A stretch of 64,000 nucleotides of DNA from Plantago ovata. Its lineage: Eukaryota; Streptophyta; Magnoliopsida; Lamiales; Plantaginaceae. Below, piece after piece: positions 1 to 13,686 of the stretch. Every line of letters begins with the position of its first letter. Within the stretch, counting starts at the first letter, position 1. Below the pieces are notes generated by a model that was given only the letters and a program-made list of their open reading frames with translations, had not been told where the DNA came from and searched no databases. The stretch spans positions 49,267,351-49,331,350 of the forward strand of contig CM051455.1 in assembly GCA_028274465.1 (NCBI GenBank), read 5' to 3'. Position numbers and translations under genes: made by a program.

Positions 1-1452
<1,452 letters not shown>

Positions 1453-1690
1453 GGCTAGGGTTTCGAGCTCAGAGCTTCTCTGATTCGTTTCGGCTGCTGA
1501 GGTTTTGAGAGGAACCCTAGGAGTGGAGTAAAATTTATGTACTATGTCCGCAATTAAACCTGGTTGTGCTAAATACTTGGGCTTTTCATTCAGATACTAC
1601 CCAACAAATTTAGCCCATCTTAAGTTCTATAGGTTTCGGCCCACAGGTAGTAAGCCCAGACCGGAAAAGAAAATGGGCCATTACGACTGA
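1453..1690 (-). promoter_or_regulatory. RPS18 promoter with telo-box and site II-like motifs
   Basis: Just 5' of the RPS18 ATG the minus strand reads AAACCCTAG (telo-box type), with a second CCCTAG-containing copy about 60 bp upstream. Further up, near 1636-1680, there are several GGCCCA/TGGGCC (site II-type) motifs. Telo-boxes together with TGGGCC elements are the known signature of plant ribosomal protein promoters. Seen: the motifs. Inferred: their use here. Confidence 0.55.
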
Positions 1691-1740
1691 AATTGCTTGC
1701 ATGTTGCCCATCTTGTTGTTGAGGTGCCTTTTTTTTTTAA

Positions 1741-2212
1741 AGGTGTGTTTGGTACTTTGGTTGATTAAAATATTTTATATTTATGAAATCGATTTGATAT
1801 TTGGTTTAAGACAGGCATTTTCACCGCAGATACACATCATGAATCTTGTGGTTTAAAGACACACATCATATTATATTTTTCAGATGATGTGGATAATTTT
1901 GATCCACATGGTTCACAACTTACTTATAGACTCACTGAAAGAATTTATTGTAGAGAGTATAAATGTAACTTAATTCGGTATGAATTCGACAGTGACCTAA
2001 TAATTTTCTTTCGACAATGGAATTACATTGAAGGATCGGTTGACTACAAGAATCGTTCCACAACTATCACTAACAATATACTCATATGTTTTTTTTAGTT
2101 CTTTACGTATTCCTTTTTCGTCTGTTTTTTTTAGATTCTTTACGTTTTCATTTTTTGGCCGCTTTCTATCTCATAACTTTATTGTGGGTCCTGCCACTAA
2201 ACCAAACACTAC
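1741..2212. mobile_element. Possible MITE with GTGTTTGGT ends
   Basis: The left end reads GTGTTTGGTACTTTGG and the right end, on the other strand, GTGTTTGGTTTAGTGG, which is an imperfect terminal inverted repeat about 470 bp apart. The interior is AT-rich and has no convincing ORF; the small plus-strand ORFs here look like chance. No clear target-site duplication was found, so both boundaries and superfamily are uncertain. Confidence 0.35.
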
Positions 2213-3810
2213 ATTCATCATATCAAAAATTAAAAAACCGTTCCAAAAACAAGCGTAAAGAATTTAGAAAAACAGACGAGTACTTAGAACAAGGGGCATA
2301 TGGTGATATTAATATATGTCCATGTGACGTGAAATGTTATACGACGGATTAAGGGCTACACATTAAGGGTTAGTTCTATTGGACCACGACGAGCCCTACT
2401 AATTGAACCCAGGGGGTAAGTTGGACCCAACTGGCCCAATAAAACAACAAAAATGTTGCCATAAGAAGAAATCTTAGCACAACAACATGTGTTGTCGGAC
2501 CAAGCCATAGCCGGAGAGAGTGAGCCCAACAGTACAAAAACTCAAATGTGGTCGAACATGGTATAAAATGTCAAATCTTGTATCAAGCCTAAAAGAGCAT
2601 GGCCTATAATGCCCACCTGATAGTCGGACCATGAGTATTTTGGCCGGACCCATTAGCATATTTCACATATGTGGCAACATATGGTTGTCAATAAGCAATT
2701 ATTTATTTATTCTTTAACAGAAAAGAGTTAAAAGATTATTATAAATGGCTTATAAATACCTATACATCCCACATAGAGAAAGTAAGTAAATCGTAAATTC
2801 ATACTACTACACATCACACACACAATATAAATTATATTATGAAGTGTCATGGAGTTAAAAGTAAAGTCTTTCTACTAATTTGGCTAAAGATAAATCGCTC
2901 TTATATTACTAACCTCTTCATTTTGGTATATCTCCAAATAAATAATACTCTTACAAAAGTGAACATTTAGTACCGTATTTGTGCATCCAAGATTTAGAAG
3001 GTTCTAAAATGAATTTAAAAAAACACCACAATCACTTAATGACTTTGTTTACCTTCACCAATCAATATATCATCATGGGTATAAGTGGGTTTTGTTTTGA
3101 TTAAATAGAGTTAGCGTCAAATAACCACATAATATGGACAAATGAGTTAGCGTCAATCATACACTTAAAATCCAATGGGCGATGTAATAGCATGCTACGT
3201 GTCTTAGAACAAGATACTTGCCTATGGGGTTTATATGTTTATCAATACATCCCATTCATTTCATACATTACAATTTAGTTCTTTGCCAAAACATTTAACC
3301 AAGGTCCTTTTCGAAGGAACATAAAACAATCAGCCTGTTTGTACCACAATTAAAGCGGCTAATCTAAAGAGAAAACTTGACAGTTGAATAGTAAATAATT
3401 TAGAGAGAAAAAAAGTGAGTAATTTACATTGTCAGGTTCGGTTTAAATAAATACTGAAGTTGTGATCTAATTTTAAAAAGGAACGGGCACCTATTACGCC
3501 GAGTATCAAACGGTCCGAATATGTCCATTAGCTACCTACTAGTACTTGCAGTTTACTCAGAAAAAGCAAAAATCCCATTGTTGTAATATGCATACATGCC
3601 AAAAGAAGTACATAACCTTTCTCATGATATCAAAATGCTTCTCTTGTGCAATCATTTTTCTGGATACAATCTGAACCATTAATCATTTGCACATTCCAAA
3701 TATGTACATGATGAAGAACCAAAGAAACCAAGACCAAGAAACCTACAGTAACCATCCATAAAACATCAACTGCAATGGCTACCGGTTACCCGTTTAGGAC
3801 GACCCATTCA
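2213..3810. other. AT-rich intergenic DNA, no gene recognised
   Basis: No ORF with coding character or recognisable domain was seen on either strand. A TATA-like GCTTATAAATACC near 2748 is followed by about 80 bp of leader-like sequence, but no gene follows it. Confidence 0.5.
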
Positions 3811-4132
3811 TTACCCCATCACTCGTTCCGCATCACTTTCGCATAAAATGCTCTCACTAACATATGGATAATTCGTATCTGCATTCACCAGCAACTTCCA
3901 CAATGCGTGCACATCTTCACAGGAACACGATTGCACATCTTCATACAACACATATATCCCCCGCCCTGAAATTAAATTAGAAATAATCGAACCCACTATC
4001 AGACATTGTCAAAATAACGTACAAATGCTAGTTAAAACGAAGAAGGGAACTGAAATTACGTGTTTTCTTGGTCGTACGGAGCCTGCCCCAGAACTTCTTG
4101 AGAGGAAAGAAGAGAGAACGAAGCCACCCCAT
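3811..4132 (-). CDS. Small conserved plant protein of unknown function (75 aa)
   Basis: There are two exons on the minus strand, 4132-4060 and 3965-3811, joined by a 94-bp GT-AG intron, giving 75 residues. The protein starts MGWLRSLFFPLKKFWGRL, followed by a basic stretch (RTTKKTRRG) and IYVLYEDVQSCSCEDVHALW, and ends ESDAERVMG. I recall a family of small plant proteins with an N-terminal MGW..SL..PLKK and a following RGIYILYEDV(K)SC..EDVHVLW block; I know no function for it. No signal peptide or membrane segment is obvious, and the N-terminus is amphipathic. The single long ORF alone misses exon 1, so an ORF-only annotation would give a false start. The gene model is well supported; function is unknown. 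Confidence 0.8.
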
Positions 4133-5445
<1,313 letters not shown>

Positions 5446-6059
5446 CCTGTGAACTAAACTGTGGACGGTACACGTCTCAAAAATTCATTCTTTAAATAAT
5501 TAATCGATCATTAAATAAAGAAAACAATTCAATAAGGTTTCTGAGATTTCAAATTAACTATGAAAAGTAGTATCTAGATCAGTGTATTAATATTTGTTTG
5601 TCAATAAGTTAAAGAAAAATAACATTTAGGATTGCATATGTCACTTTTAATTTGTCATTCGTGTCATGTAGAGATAGCGATCTTATTATAAAAAGAGTTT
5701 CATAAGTAGGGGTTGGCAAGTGATAATTTTTTGTATTAGGGAAGATTAATAAAATACTAATAAACCACTAAAAACTAAGCAAAATATTCGTGGTACAATT
5801 AAGAATATCCAAGACCTTCCATACTCCTATTACTAATGATCACGTGTAGCTCTCCCATTAAATCGATCAAGAATACATTAAGCTATAGCTAGGTTTACAG
5901 TACAATGATATGAACAATACAGTACTTCTTAAGTTCTTATTTATCGGAGACGGGTTAAATATCGTAAGTGTCACTGTTTTTAGGGTGTTGACATAGAGAT
6001 TCACCTATAGGTTTACTCAACCCCTAAGTTCTGGAAACAGAGCACTTAACCGCTTTTAT

Positions 6060-6720
6060 ATAGTTTCACCTATTCTAACACAATAACTATTCCATATCTG
6101 TAGTTGGTTGTCTTGTGCAGGAAGTTGATTTATACACGGGAATTGTCAAATTACAAGAAAGCTAAAGATGGAAGAAGACTTAGTAAAAAAGGACTCATAA
6201 AGGAATTCATGTCATAGAAGGAGAAGGAGTCTTTCAAGAGGAAGTCGATTCCTATTAGAAGATTATTACCGTGGCATGTCCAGATTCATTCAAGCGCTTT
6301 CCTGATTGAAGTCGATCAAGGCTTTCACCTCTATATAAAGCATAGCATCGGCAAACAGAAGGATACGACACAGAGAGCAAAGGCGATCGAGTTTTCAGAG
6401 TTTTATAGTTTTATTGTTTTAGTTCGTTGTATCTTTTACACTAGTTTATATTCTAGACTTCTCTAACAACGTATTGAAGGAAGAATAGATAGATTGGTTT
6501 CTATATCATCGTATAGGTGACTAGTGTTGTTTTACTAGGATATATATTGAGAGTATACAGCGTTGTACGAACAAGATATTTTCTAGTTGATTTTCTGCCT
6601 TGTCTGGGCATCAAGCAAGCTTACAAAAGCTGCTTGAAAAATACCAAACATAGGTTCTTCTTTATATTCCGTTGTGCTTTAAATTCGATATATTATATGT
6701 GTTGTTAATATGCAGGTTGA
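6060..6720 (+). repeat. LTR-like or promoter-like stretch
   Basis: A consensus TATA box (CTCTATATAAAGC, near 6332) is followed by a leader-like region with a CAGAG run, several TTTTAT/TTTTAG blocks and no ORF. This arrangement resembles the U3-R-U5 of a long terminal repeat or a pararetrovirus promoter. No coding part, primer-binding site or duplicated partner was seen, so this is a weak call. If it is such an element, it is a lone fossil fragment. Confidence 0.25.
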
Positions 6721-8153
6721 CGTAGGTGTTCACTGAATCCCGTAGTCAATCTACGTTATTGGCTGATGTAATTTGTATCTAAAGCAAGTTATACCGATCC
6801 TACATTTTTTCAAATATGAACTCACCATCATGTGAAGTTATCTGGAGATGATTTTCATATTGAGTCGAAAAAATGAACATTCCACTCCAATTGTTGAATT
6901 GAATGTCCCGTCTAAAATAATTTGATCTCAATAATGTTAGTTGGACATGTCAATCAAGTAAAAATTAATATGAATAGTTTATTACATGCATGAACAAGAG
7001 GCTCTAATATATACGGATGCACAAACACTTCAGCTCGTACCAAGTCGATTGAATTTTAAGTCTCTCGTTGAAAGAAATAATTGAGTCCTCATCAGGCCAA
7101 ATTGCGTACGTCCTTGATCACCATATCCAATTTCATAAAACAGAGGCTGAAATGAAAATTATGAAAACTATAGGGATCATTGTGCAATTTAAAAACTAAG
7201 GCCATGTATGTCCCTAAATTTCGCCCCCCAAGAATTGATTTTGGACCAATTTCTAATTATTAATCACCCCAAAAAAACAAAAAACCACCTACTCCGTCCC
7301 ATAACAAATGTTACATTTCATTTTGTTGACTTTTCGAGGGTTAATTTGACCTTGTATTAATTCCAAATTATACAATAAAAATAATTAAGAATTTTATATA
7401 ATGAAAAAACATTCTAATGTTATAATATAATATTTTTAATTATTTTTATCATATGACACTACAAAAAATCTGGTTTTTAGCCACGGATCTATCTGTGGCT
7501 TAAAAGACTGATCCGTGGCTACAAAGTTGTAGCCACAGATAGATCAGTTACTAATAAGCTCGTCGTCATTTTTGACGTAGCAGCTTGTTAGCCAAGTATC
7601 CGTGGCTAAACCTAGCGATGAATCGGGACTTGTAGCCATGAATAAGGACTTGACCGCGTTAGATTCGGGCTCCGGGCTTTGCCACATATAAATTTTATCC
7701 GTTTCTACACCTAGAAACGGATAAAATCTATCCGTCACACTTCTTATTATTTAATAATAAGAAAACAGATGTGATTGCTTTACGGATAGATATTATCCGT
7801 TGGCGCTTTTGCCACGGATAAAGTATATCTGTTGCTAAGTTAACTGATTTAATTTTTTTTTTTATATTTTGTTTTCAATATTATTAATATTAGACATGTG
7901 ATAATATATATTTATTGGGTATTTGTATATTTAATTATACAAAAATCATACGAATTAATGTAGAAAAAAACATTTAAATCTACGAATACATTAAAACATT
8001 CTAAGAATATACATTCTAAACAAATAAACTACAGAGTGTTCGTACGAAGATAAACATAAATTCAAACAAGAAAACTAGCTAAGGGTCTGGGTTCTCCACT
8101 GCACAGGCCCAATGCTCGGGTATCGGTGCCAGCGACGGGTTCCAATGCGCATC

Positions 8154-8902
8154 TCACAAATCATAATCGTCGGGGTCAATGTAGTTAGCCCAAGCATGGG
8201 ACTCGTCATCGATGCGCAATCGTTTTGCTAGGTGAACCCTTCGCCTGTAGATGTAGATGTGGGAAGCCTGTTGGTTGAAGACCTTCTACAACATCTCCGA
8301 ACGCACACTAGGGACCCAATAATGCGTCTGCAAGAGTTCAATTGCTTAAAATAAGCCAAATATATATAGTAGTGGGCGCCACCTACCCATGTTGAATGCG
8401 GACTTACATATTGTTAATAAATAAGGTAGTGGGCGCCGCCTATCCATTTTCAATGCGGACGTACGTATTTTTTATAAACAAGGTAGTGGGCGCCGCCTAC
8501 CCATTTTGAATGCGGACGTAATAATGCAAAACAATTTGAACGTTTGTAAGTAAAGTACCTGCAACTCAAGAAAATAGCCCCACCTCACGCTGAAGGGAAT
8601 CGTACTCCACTTCTGGCCGCCACTCGGGTTACCAGGAGGCGGCAACGAATTTCGGTGCAGTACAGTGGATACCTTGTCTCTAGCAGACCCCGGAAACAAC
8701 CTGTTATACACAGTTTAAAAAGTTTTAGCCATTAAATACATCTATATATAACAAGCACATAGGAGAACTATACCAATTGATGAGAACTTACCTTCCACCA
8801 GCATAGTGCAACACCGGAAGGCCATTGTATGTCTGGCCCGGAAACCATTCGAGGAGTGCCACGTCCTCCTGGGGGGTTGTGCTCCACCGTTGTTCATTAT
8901 GT
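8154..8902 (-). pseudogene. Spliced ORF of unknown function inside the CACTA element
   Basis: Three consecutive exons with good splice sites are open in one frame: 8902-8792 (NEQRWSTTPQEDVALLEWFP and NGLPVLHYAGG), 8700-8559 (LFPGSARDKVSTVLHRNS, then WSTIPFSVRWGYFLELQ) and 8327-8154 (THYWVPSVRSEML, then a TAG, then KVFNQQASHIYIYRRRVHL to IDPDDYDL and TGA). Exon phases agree (2, 0). The one in-frame TAG in the last exon suggests decay. The 5' part was not found; the first exon is preceded by an acceptor, so more exons lie upstream. I do not recognise the family: it could be a CACTA-encoded accessory protein or a captured host fragment. Confidence 0.5.
8368..8518. repeat. Tandem repeat, 3 copies of about 65 bp, in the CACTA element
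   Basis: Three successive copies contain GTAGTGGGCGCC, CTACCCATTTTGAATGCGGAC and similar blocks. They fall in the intron between the last two exons of the CACTA-borne ORF. Confidence 0.8.
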
Positions 8903-8989
8903 CTGTATGTAGAAAATGTAAGTTGAAAACAATGATAATTAGTAACGAAATAGAAAGTCTAACATATCAAATAGAGTACATATACAACT

Positions 8990-10010
8990 TCTTAAGAACG
9001 GTTTACATGGTGACCGCTTTACAAACTTACCTTGTCCGAAAGATACACCTACACTTAAAATTTTAGTGTAGGTGGGGATTTGCGGACACGGTGAGTTCGT
9101 ACTGTTTACTCCATGCATATCAAACTTCACTATATATATGGTTTACATGATTACCGCAGTACAAATCCCCTTAGTTACAAGACCCCAAGTACATTTAATT
9201 GTAATTTAAATGTAGATGGAGCCTTGGAACTAAGGGAGTTCGTACTGTTTACTCCATGCATACCATATTTAACTAAACTTCTAGTCATCAACCTATATAT
9301 ATGGTTTACATGATTACCGCAGTACAAATCCCCTTAAGTTACGAGACCCCGCGTACATGTAATTGTAATTTAAGTGTAGACGGGGCCTCGAAACAAAAGG
9401 AGTTCGTACTGTTTACTCCATGCATACCATATTTAACTAAACTTTTAGTGTCATCAACCTATATATATGGTTTACATGATTACCGTAGTACAAACTCTCT
9501 TAGTTACGAGACCCCCCGCGCATTTAATTGTAATTTAAGTGTACACGGGCCTAGAAACCAAGAGAGTTCGTGCTGTTTACTCGACGCATACCATGTTTAA
9601 CTAACATTTCCTTGGTTTAATCTATGGATACCATAAAAGAAGTCCATTTAATTATGACTGAAATACGCCGGCACAGTAACAACGGCATTAGAAATGTTGT
9701 TGTTACGGTACATGCGTACTACAATCATTCACAATACAAGGCCAAGTTATTATTTATATACCGCAGTACAAACTCCCTTGGTTACGAGACCCCGCGTACA
9801 TTTAATTGTAGTTTCAATGTAGACGGGGCCTAGGAACCAGGGGAGTTCATACTGTTTACTTTATGCATACCATATTTAACTAAATTACTCTATGAAGTCC
9901 ATTTATTACTAGGCCAGACGATAAAGAATGACCGAAATACTCCGGTACAGTAACAACGCCATTAGAAATGCTATTGTTACGATACCGACATACTACAATC
10001 ATTCACAGCA
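8990..10010. repeat. Tandem array of about 170-bp units in the CACTA element
   Basis: Units contain GGTTTACATGATTACCGCAG, GTTACGAGACCCCGCG, GAGTTCGTACTGTTTACTCC and CATACCATATTTAACTAAA. Good copies run 9129-9291, 9292-9463 and 9464-9620, with a diverged copy before (8995-9128) and another after (9755-9890). A second motif (GACCGAAATACTCCGG followed by CAGTAACAAC) is present twice, near 9650 and 9927, giving a higher-order arrangement. Confidence 0.85.
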
Positions 10011-11848
10011 TAAGCCCAAGTTATTATTCCTATTATGAAGTTATTATTACTACTATGGTGTGTTCAGTCAAATATAATTAGTTCGATTATGGTGTCGGGG
10101 AGACTCTTCTATGGGCACTAACCAATGTAACGCTTACTGATCGAAAGTAAGCATATACTATTAGTTAGGACCCAAGAAAAGTCTTACCAACGTGTCGAAA
10201 TCAATTATAATAGCATCATAACACTTTATAAATTAAGAAATCTAGTTACTTTAATTTTCAAAATATTATAAAAATTAACATAATTAACATAAATTAACTA
10301 AAATTTAGTTCGAGATTCTAAAGTACTTAAACTAAATTATGATAAATTTATCTAAATTAATTGAATTTTCAGAATTACTTCAAACTATTCCAATTAATCA
10401 AATTTAATTCAGAATTAACAAGCTTATATGTAAAATTAAACAGAATATCCAAAATTAATTTTCCAAAACTAGTACTGAAAATTATGAAAAATTAATAAGA
10501 AAGCTTAATTTAATTTAATTTAAACTACAGTTAACATATTTAATTAATAAATCTAATTAACTTAATTTTTTTAGAATATTATAAAATTAACATAAATTAA
10601 CAAAAACGCATAATTAAAAAAATTAAACTAAGAATGAACAGAATATCTAATAATTAATTAAACTAAATTGAAAATTATAAAAAATTAATAAGAAAATTTA
10701 ATTTAACTAGTTTATGCAAATTTAATCCTAGTTTGATCATATGAAATAAATTAACAGAATTGAACAAAAAAAAAGAAAAAAAAAAAACAATTCCAAAAAA
10801 ATTAGGGTTTAAGTTTTATACCTGGAATTAGTTTAAGTGGACTAGAATCACGTGATGGTGGCCTAGTGGTGGCTCCACCGAAGTGGTGGTGGTGCAATTT
10901 GGTGGCTCTTGCAAGATAGGTAACAATAGAGGTGAGCAGATGAGAAGATGAATTGGGAACGAGAGAGAGGAAGAAGAATAGAGAGACGAAATTCTTACCG
11001 GAGTATAGACGGATGAACGAGCGGTGGGTGGTGGCACGACGACTGTGAGGAGGAAAGAATTGGGGTTAGGGTTTTTTAGATTAGAAGAAAATGAAATGGA
11101 GAAGTAGATTCCATTTCTTATCACTTACCAATCGACGTGGTGGCTCCGGCATGGTGGTGGCGCTGGAGAGTGGAGAGACAAAGGGTTAGGGTTTTGGTTT
11201 GGGGAGAAAGAAAGTGAGTTTGTCGCTGGCTCACGTCGTATATATATTCAGCTTAGCCACGGATAGATATCTATCCGTGGCTAATGTTTTTTCTATTTTT
11301 TTTATTTTAAAGTCAATGAATGTAGCCATAAATAATTTATCCGTTGCTACTGTAGCCACGGTTATAATGTATCCGTGGCTAAACTCCACGACTTCGGGCC
11401 TGGACAGGCACGAACTGAGCGTATAGGGTTCAGTTCGTTCCTATCTGTGGCTAAAATAGCGATTCGTGGCTATTTTATCCACGGATAGTATCCGTGGCTA
11501 TTTCATGAAATTCTTGTAGTGTGATTTAAGAATAATTTAAGGTCAAACTGACCCTAAAAACGTCAACAAATTGAAGTGTAACATTTGTTATGGGACGGAG
11601 GAAGCTCTTATCGTGGCTAAGAAGGGGAGTAATATACTCTTATTTAGAAATTCAGACTCGGATGAAAGAGTAAATTTTTATAATTTATGTCTTATGGTCG
11701 AGCCTCTCATAATTTATTAATATTTAACGTGGTTTATATTATTTGAAAACTATTATATCACTCTGTGGAGTTTAACCGGTGCATATACAAGGACGGTTAC
11801 GATTCCCAACCACATCCAAACAAATAGATACATACTACTCCTTGCTTT

Positions 11849-12085
11849 ATGATCATAGTAATATTACTCAATGGAAATAATAAGTTTGCTATATTTTTCT
11901 TCTTTTCTTGCTCTTTTTCTTTGGAACATTACTGATCATAGTAATATTACTCCATAAAAATAATAATATTGCTATAATTGTTTTTCTTTCCTTGCTTTTT
12001 ATTTTTTTTATTTGGAACTTTAATGATCATAGTAATATTACTCGATGAAAATAATAATATTGCTATAATTTTTTTATTTTTTTTG
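11849..12085. repeat. Triplicated 85-90-bp repeat upstream of the peptide gene
   Basis: Three copies start with GATCATAGTAATATTACTC at 11851, 11934 and 12025, each followed by an A/T-rich block (AATAATAATATTGCTATA) and a T-rich tail with CTTGCT. The array ends about 180 bp before the start codon of the cysteine-rich peptide gene, so it lies in that promoter. Confidence 0.85.
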
Positions 12086-12164
12086 AAAATTTATGACAAT
12101 ATTGTTATCAAATTCAAGTTTAAAGCTTGTGGTAAGATTATGTAATTTTATAACTTTTTTAAGT

Positions 12165-12172
12165 TATAAATA
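12165..12172 (+). promoter_or_regulatory. TATA box of the cysteine-rich peptide gene
   Basis: TATAAATA lies 101 bp before the ATG at 12266. A start about 30 bp downstream would give a short leader containing ACACACACC. This is inferred from position and consensus. Confidence 0.6.
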
Positions 12173-12265
12173 GGTCTCAATGTATCAAGGTAGAACACAC
12201 ACCAACTTGAGTTTTCTACATCATAAGTATTCAGTTTAGTGATCGTTTTAAAGAGTTTGATATCA

Positions 12266-12750
12266 ATGGCTTCCCAGAAGCTAACTATTTTGTCCATTTT
12301 CTTGCTTATTTCTCTCGGTTAGTATTATTGCTTCTTCATCTTTTGGCTTTCAAATGTCATTTTTTGGCTTTCAAATGTCAGTAAATATATAAGGATATGG
12401 TTGTTCTTGATTACCCCTTTACATTGTTAGTATATCTTATCTATATTTGTTAAGTGAAAACTCAAAAGCTTAATTTATTATTATTATGTTAATTGGCAGT
12501 GTCAGCTCACCTTCCAGGGTCGACATTACCAGTCGAATGCATCAAGGATGAAGACTGCGAGAACAAGCATATTTTATGTGAGGATAATCACAGAGGTCCA
12601 ACATTTAAAAAATACATCTGTAAGAGTGGAGCTTGCCACTGCTGCCACTTAAACGAAGGGGGTCATGTCGTAAACTTAAGCATCATTCTATCAATGATGT
12701 TGCAGATTCTATTTCAAAATTCAATGTGCAAATGCAAGATTAGATTATAG
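12266..12750 (+). CDS. Secreted cysteine-rich peptide (defensin-like / late-nodulin type)
   Basis: There are two exons, 12266-12317 and 12500-12750, with a 182-bp GT-AG intron, encoding 100 residues. Residues 1-20 (MASQKLTILSIFLLISLVSA) form a clear signal peptide, and the intron falls within its codons, as is usual for plant cysteine-rich peptides. The mature part has cysteines at 31, 37, 44, 58, 63, 65, 66, 94 and 96. The first six follow C-x5-C-x6-C-x13-C-x4-C-x-C, close to the legume nodule-specific cysteine-rich (late nodulin) and defensin-like patterns. The tail (VVNLSIILSMMLQILF) is hydrophobic and could be a membrane segment or GPI-like signal, which is unusual. Role is unknown; extracellular signalling or defence is the family expectation. 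Domain assignment rests on spacing only. Confidence 0.8.
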
Positions 12751-13686
12751 TAACGAATAATATTAAATATTATCGGATAGATTATGTAACTAGTAATTTT
12801 ATCTTCTACTGTAATGAAGTTTGAATAAAATTCCTGATTCTTGTTTGAACCATTATAAAAATTATGGGGTGGGTTGTACGTGGGTTAGTTACGAGACCAG
12901 TTTACCTAAACCAAACGGATAGTATATACACTTTATTAATTGCAGGTTGATTAGTTTAAATACCTAGACTATTAATCTTTTTTTTTTTTCCTTCTTGAAA
13001 CGGAATAGGCCATTAACCTTAAAACATGTGTGAGCATAATCTTTATCGTACGGATGATCACCAAGGTCCAATCAAAATCGTGCTCAACGGTCAATTGGAC
13101 TATGGGCTTCAGATGGGCTAGATCTGAGTAGGTAAACGGGTTGGTTAGTCCCTTGGCTCGTTCCATCTCGTGGGGTGCCCCAAGTAAGGTTGGTGGGAGA
13201 GATTTCCTTATTGATACAAGATTACTTAACATGAAATTTATGGGGCCAGGTACCTAAGGCTTTGTCTAATGAGTCGATAATGTGGGCCGGACACGATCAC
13301 ATGGTTAATATGTTCACTAGTCCCGACTACCTTCTTATGAAGACGATCCTGCAACTCGAGTCGAGGCTTGATTTTGGACGTTAGTTGCATTCTCTCTAAG
13401 TGGTTTAGGTTTGCCTTTGCCAACCTTAAGGTCCGGCCGATGGAGTTGTTCCACCTTGCTTTGTTTGCTTCAGTTCGCCTTAGTGTGCTGGACATATTTC
13501 CAACTCAACATATTACTGGAAAAAAAATTAAACCTCTTATGACTACACGTCTCTACAAGTACGAAATTGTAGAGAGTTATGAATTCTACTTGCATTTAAT
13601 TTTTAATATGTCTGTAAGATACTGGTGCTTGTAAACTAGCTATAATTTCCAATTTTTCGCTCAACGATGAAGGGATTTGGCTATGA
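12751..13686. other. Intergenic DNA, no gene recognised
   Basis: A GC-richer block at 13040-13500 gives overlapping ORFs on both strands but no recognisable domain. It may be an old repeat fragment. Confidence 0.35.

Larger units (their letters stand above)
7457..11521. mobile_element. CACTA (En/Spm) DNA transposon, 4,065 bp, complete ends
   Basis: The element begins CACTACAAAAAATCTGG and its other end, read inward on the minus strand, is CACTACAAGAATTTC, the CACTA signature. A 3-bp target duplication TGA flanks it (7454-7456 and 11522-11524). Subterminal regions carry many copies of TAGCCACGGAT and its complement (for example around 7480-7860 and 11250-11500), the known binding-site-like arrays of this superfamily. 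I found no transposase domain, so it is probably non-autonomous. The interior holds a spliced gene-like ORF on the minus strand, two tandem repeat arrays and a very AT-rich block (10190-10800). Confidence 0.92.
7288..11604. mobile_element. Stowaway-type MITE, split by a CACTA element
   Basis: The left part (7288-7456) begins ACTCCGTCCCATAACAAATG and the right part (11525-11604) ends, on the opposite strand, CCTCCGTCCCATAACAAATG, the classic Stowaway (Tc1/mariner MITE) terminal repeat. Removing the insert and one TGA gives a MITE of about 245 bp. The outer TA target duplication is not clean, so the ends are known to within a few bases. Confidence 0.8.

Noticed and set aside
2028-2352. Overlapping ORFs of 76 and 88 codons
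   Set aside because: Phe/Leu-rich reading of T-rich DNA within and beside a MITE-like stretch.
10828-11124. 98-codon minus-strand ORF in the CACTA element
   Set aside because: Pro/Ser/Leu low-complexity reading near the subterminal region; no domain and no link found to the spliced ORF.
13238-13634. Overlapping ORFs at 13.2-13.6 kb
   Set aside because: GC-richer stretch open on both strands, but no recognisable protein or splice pattern.
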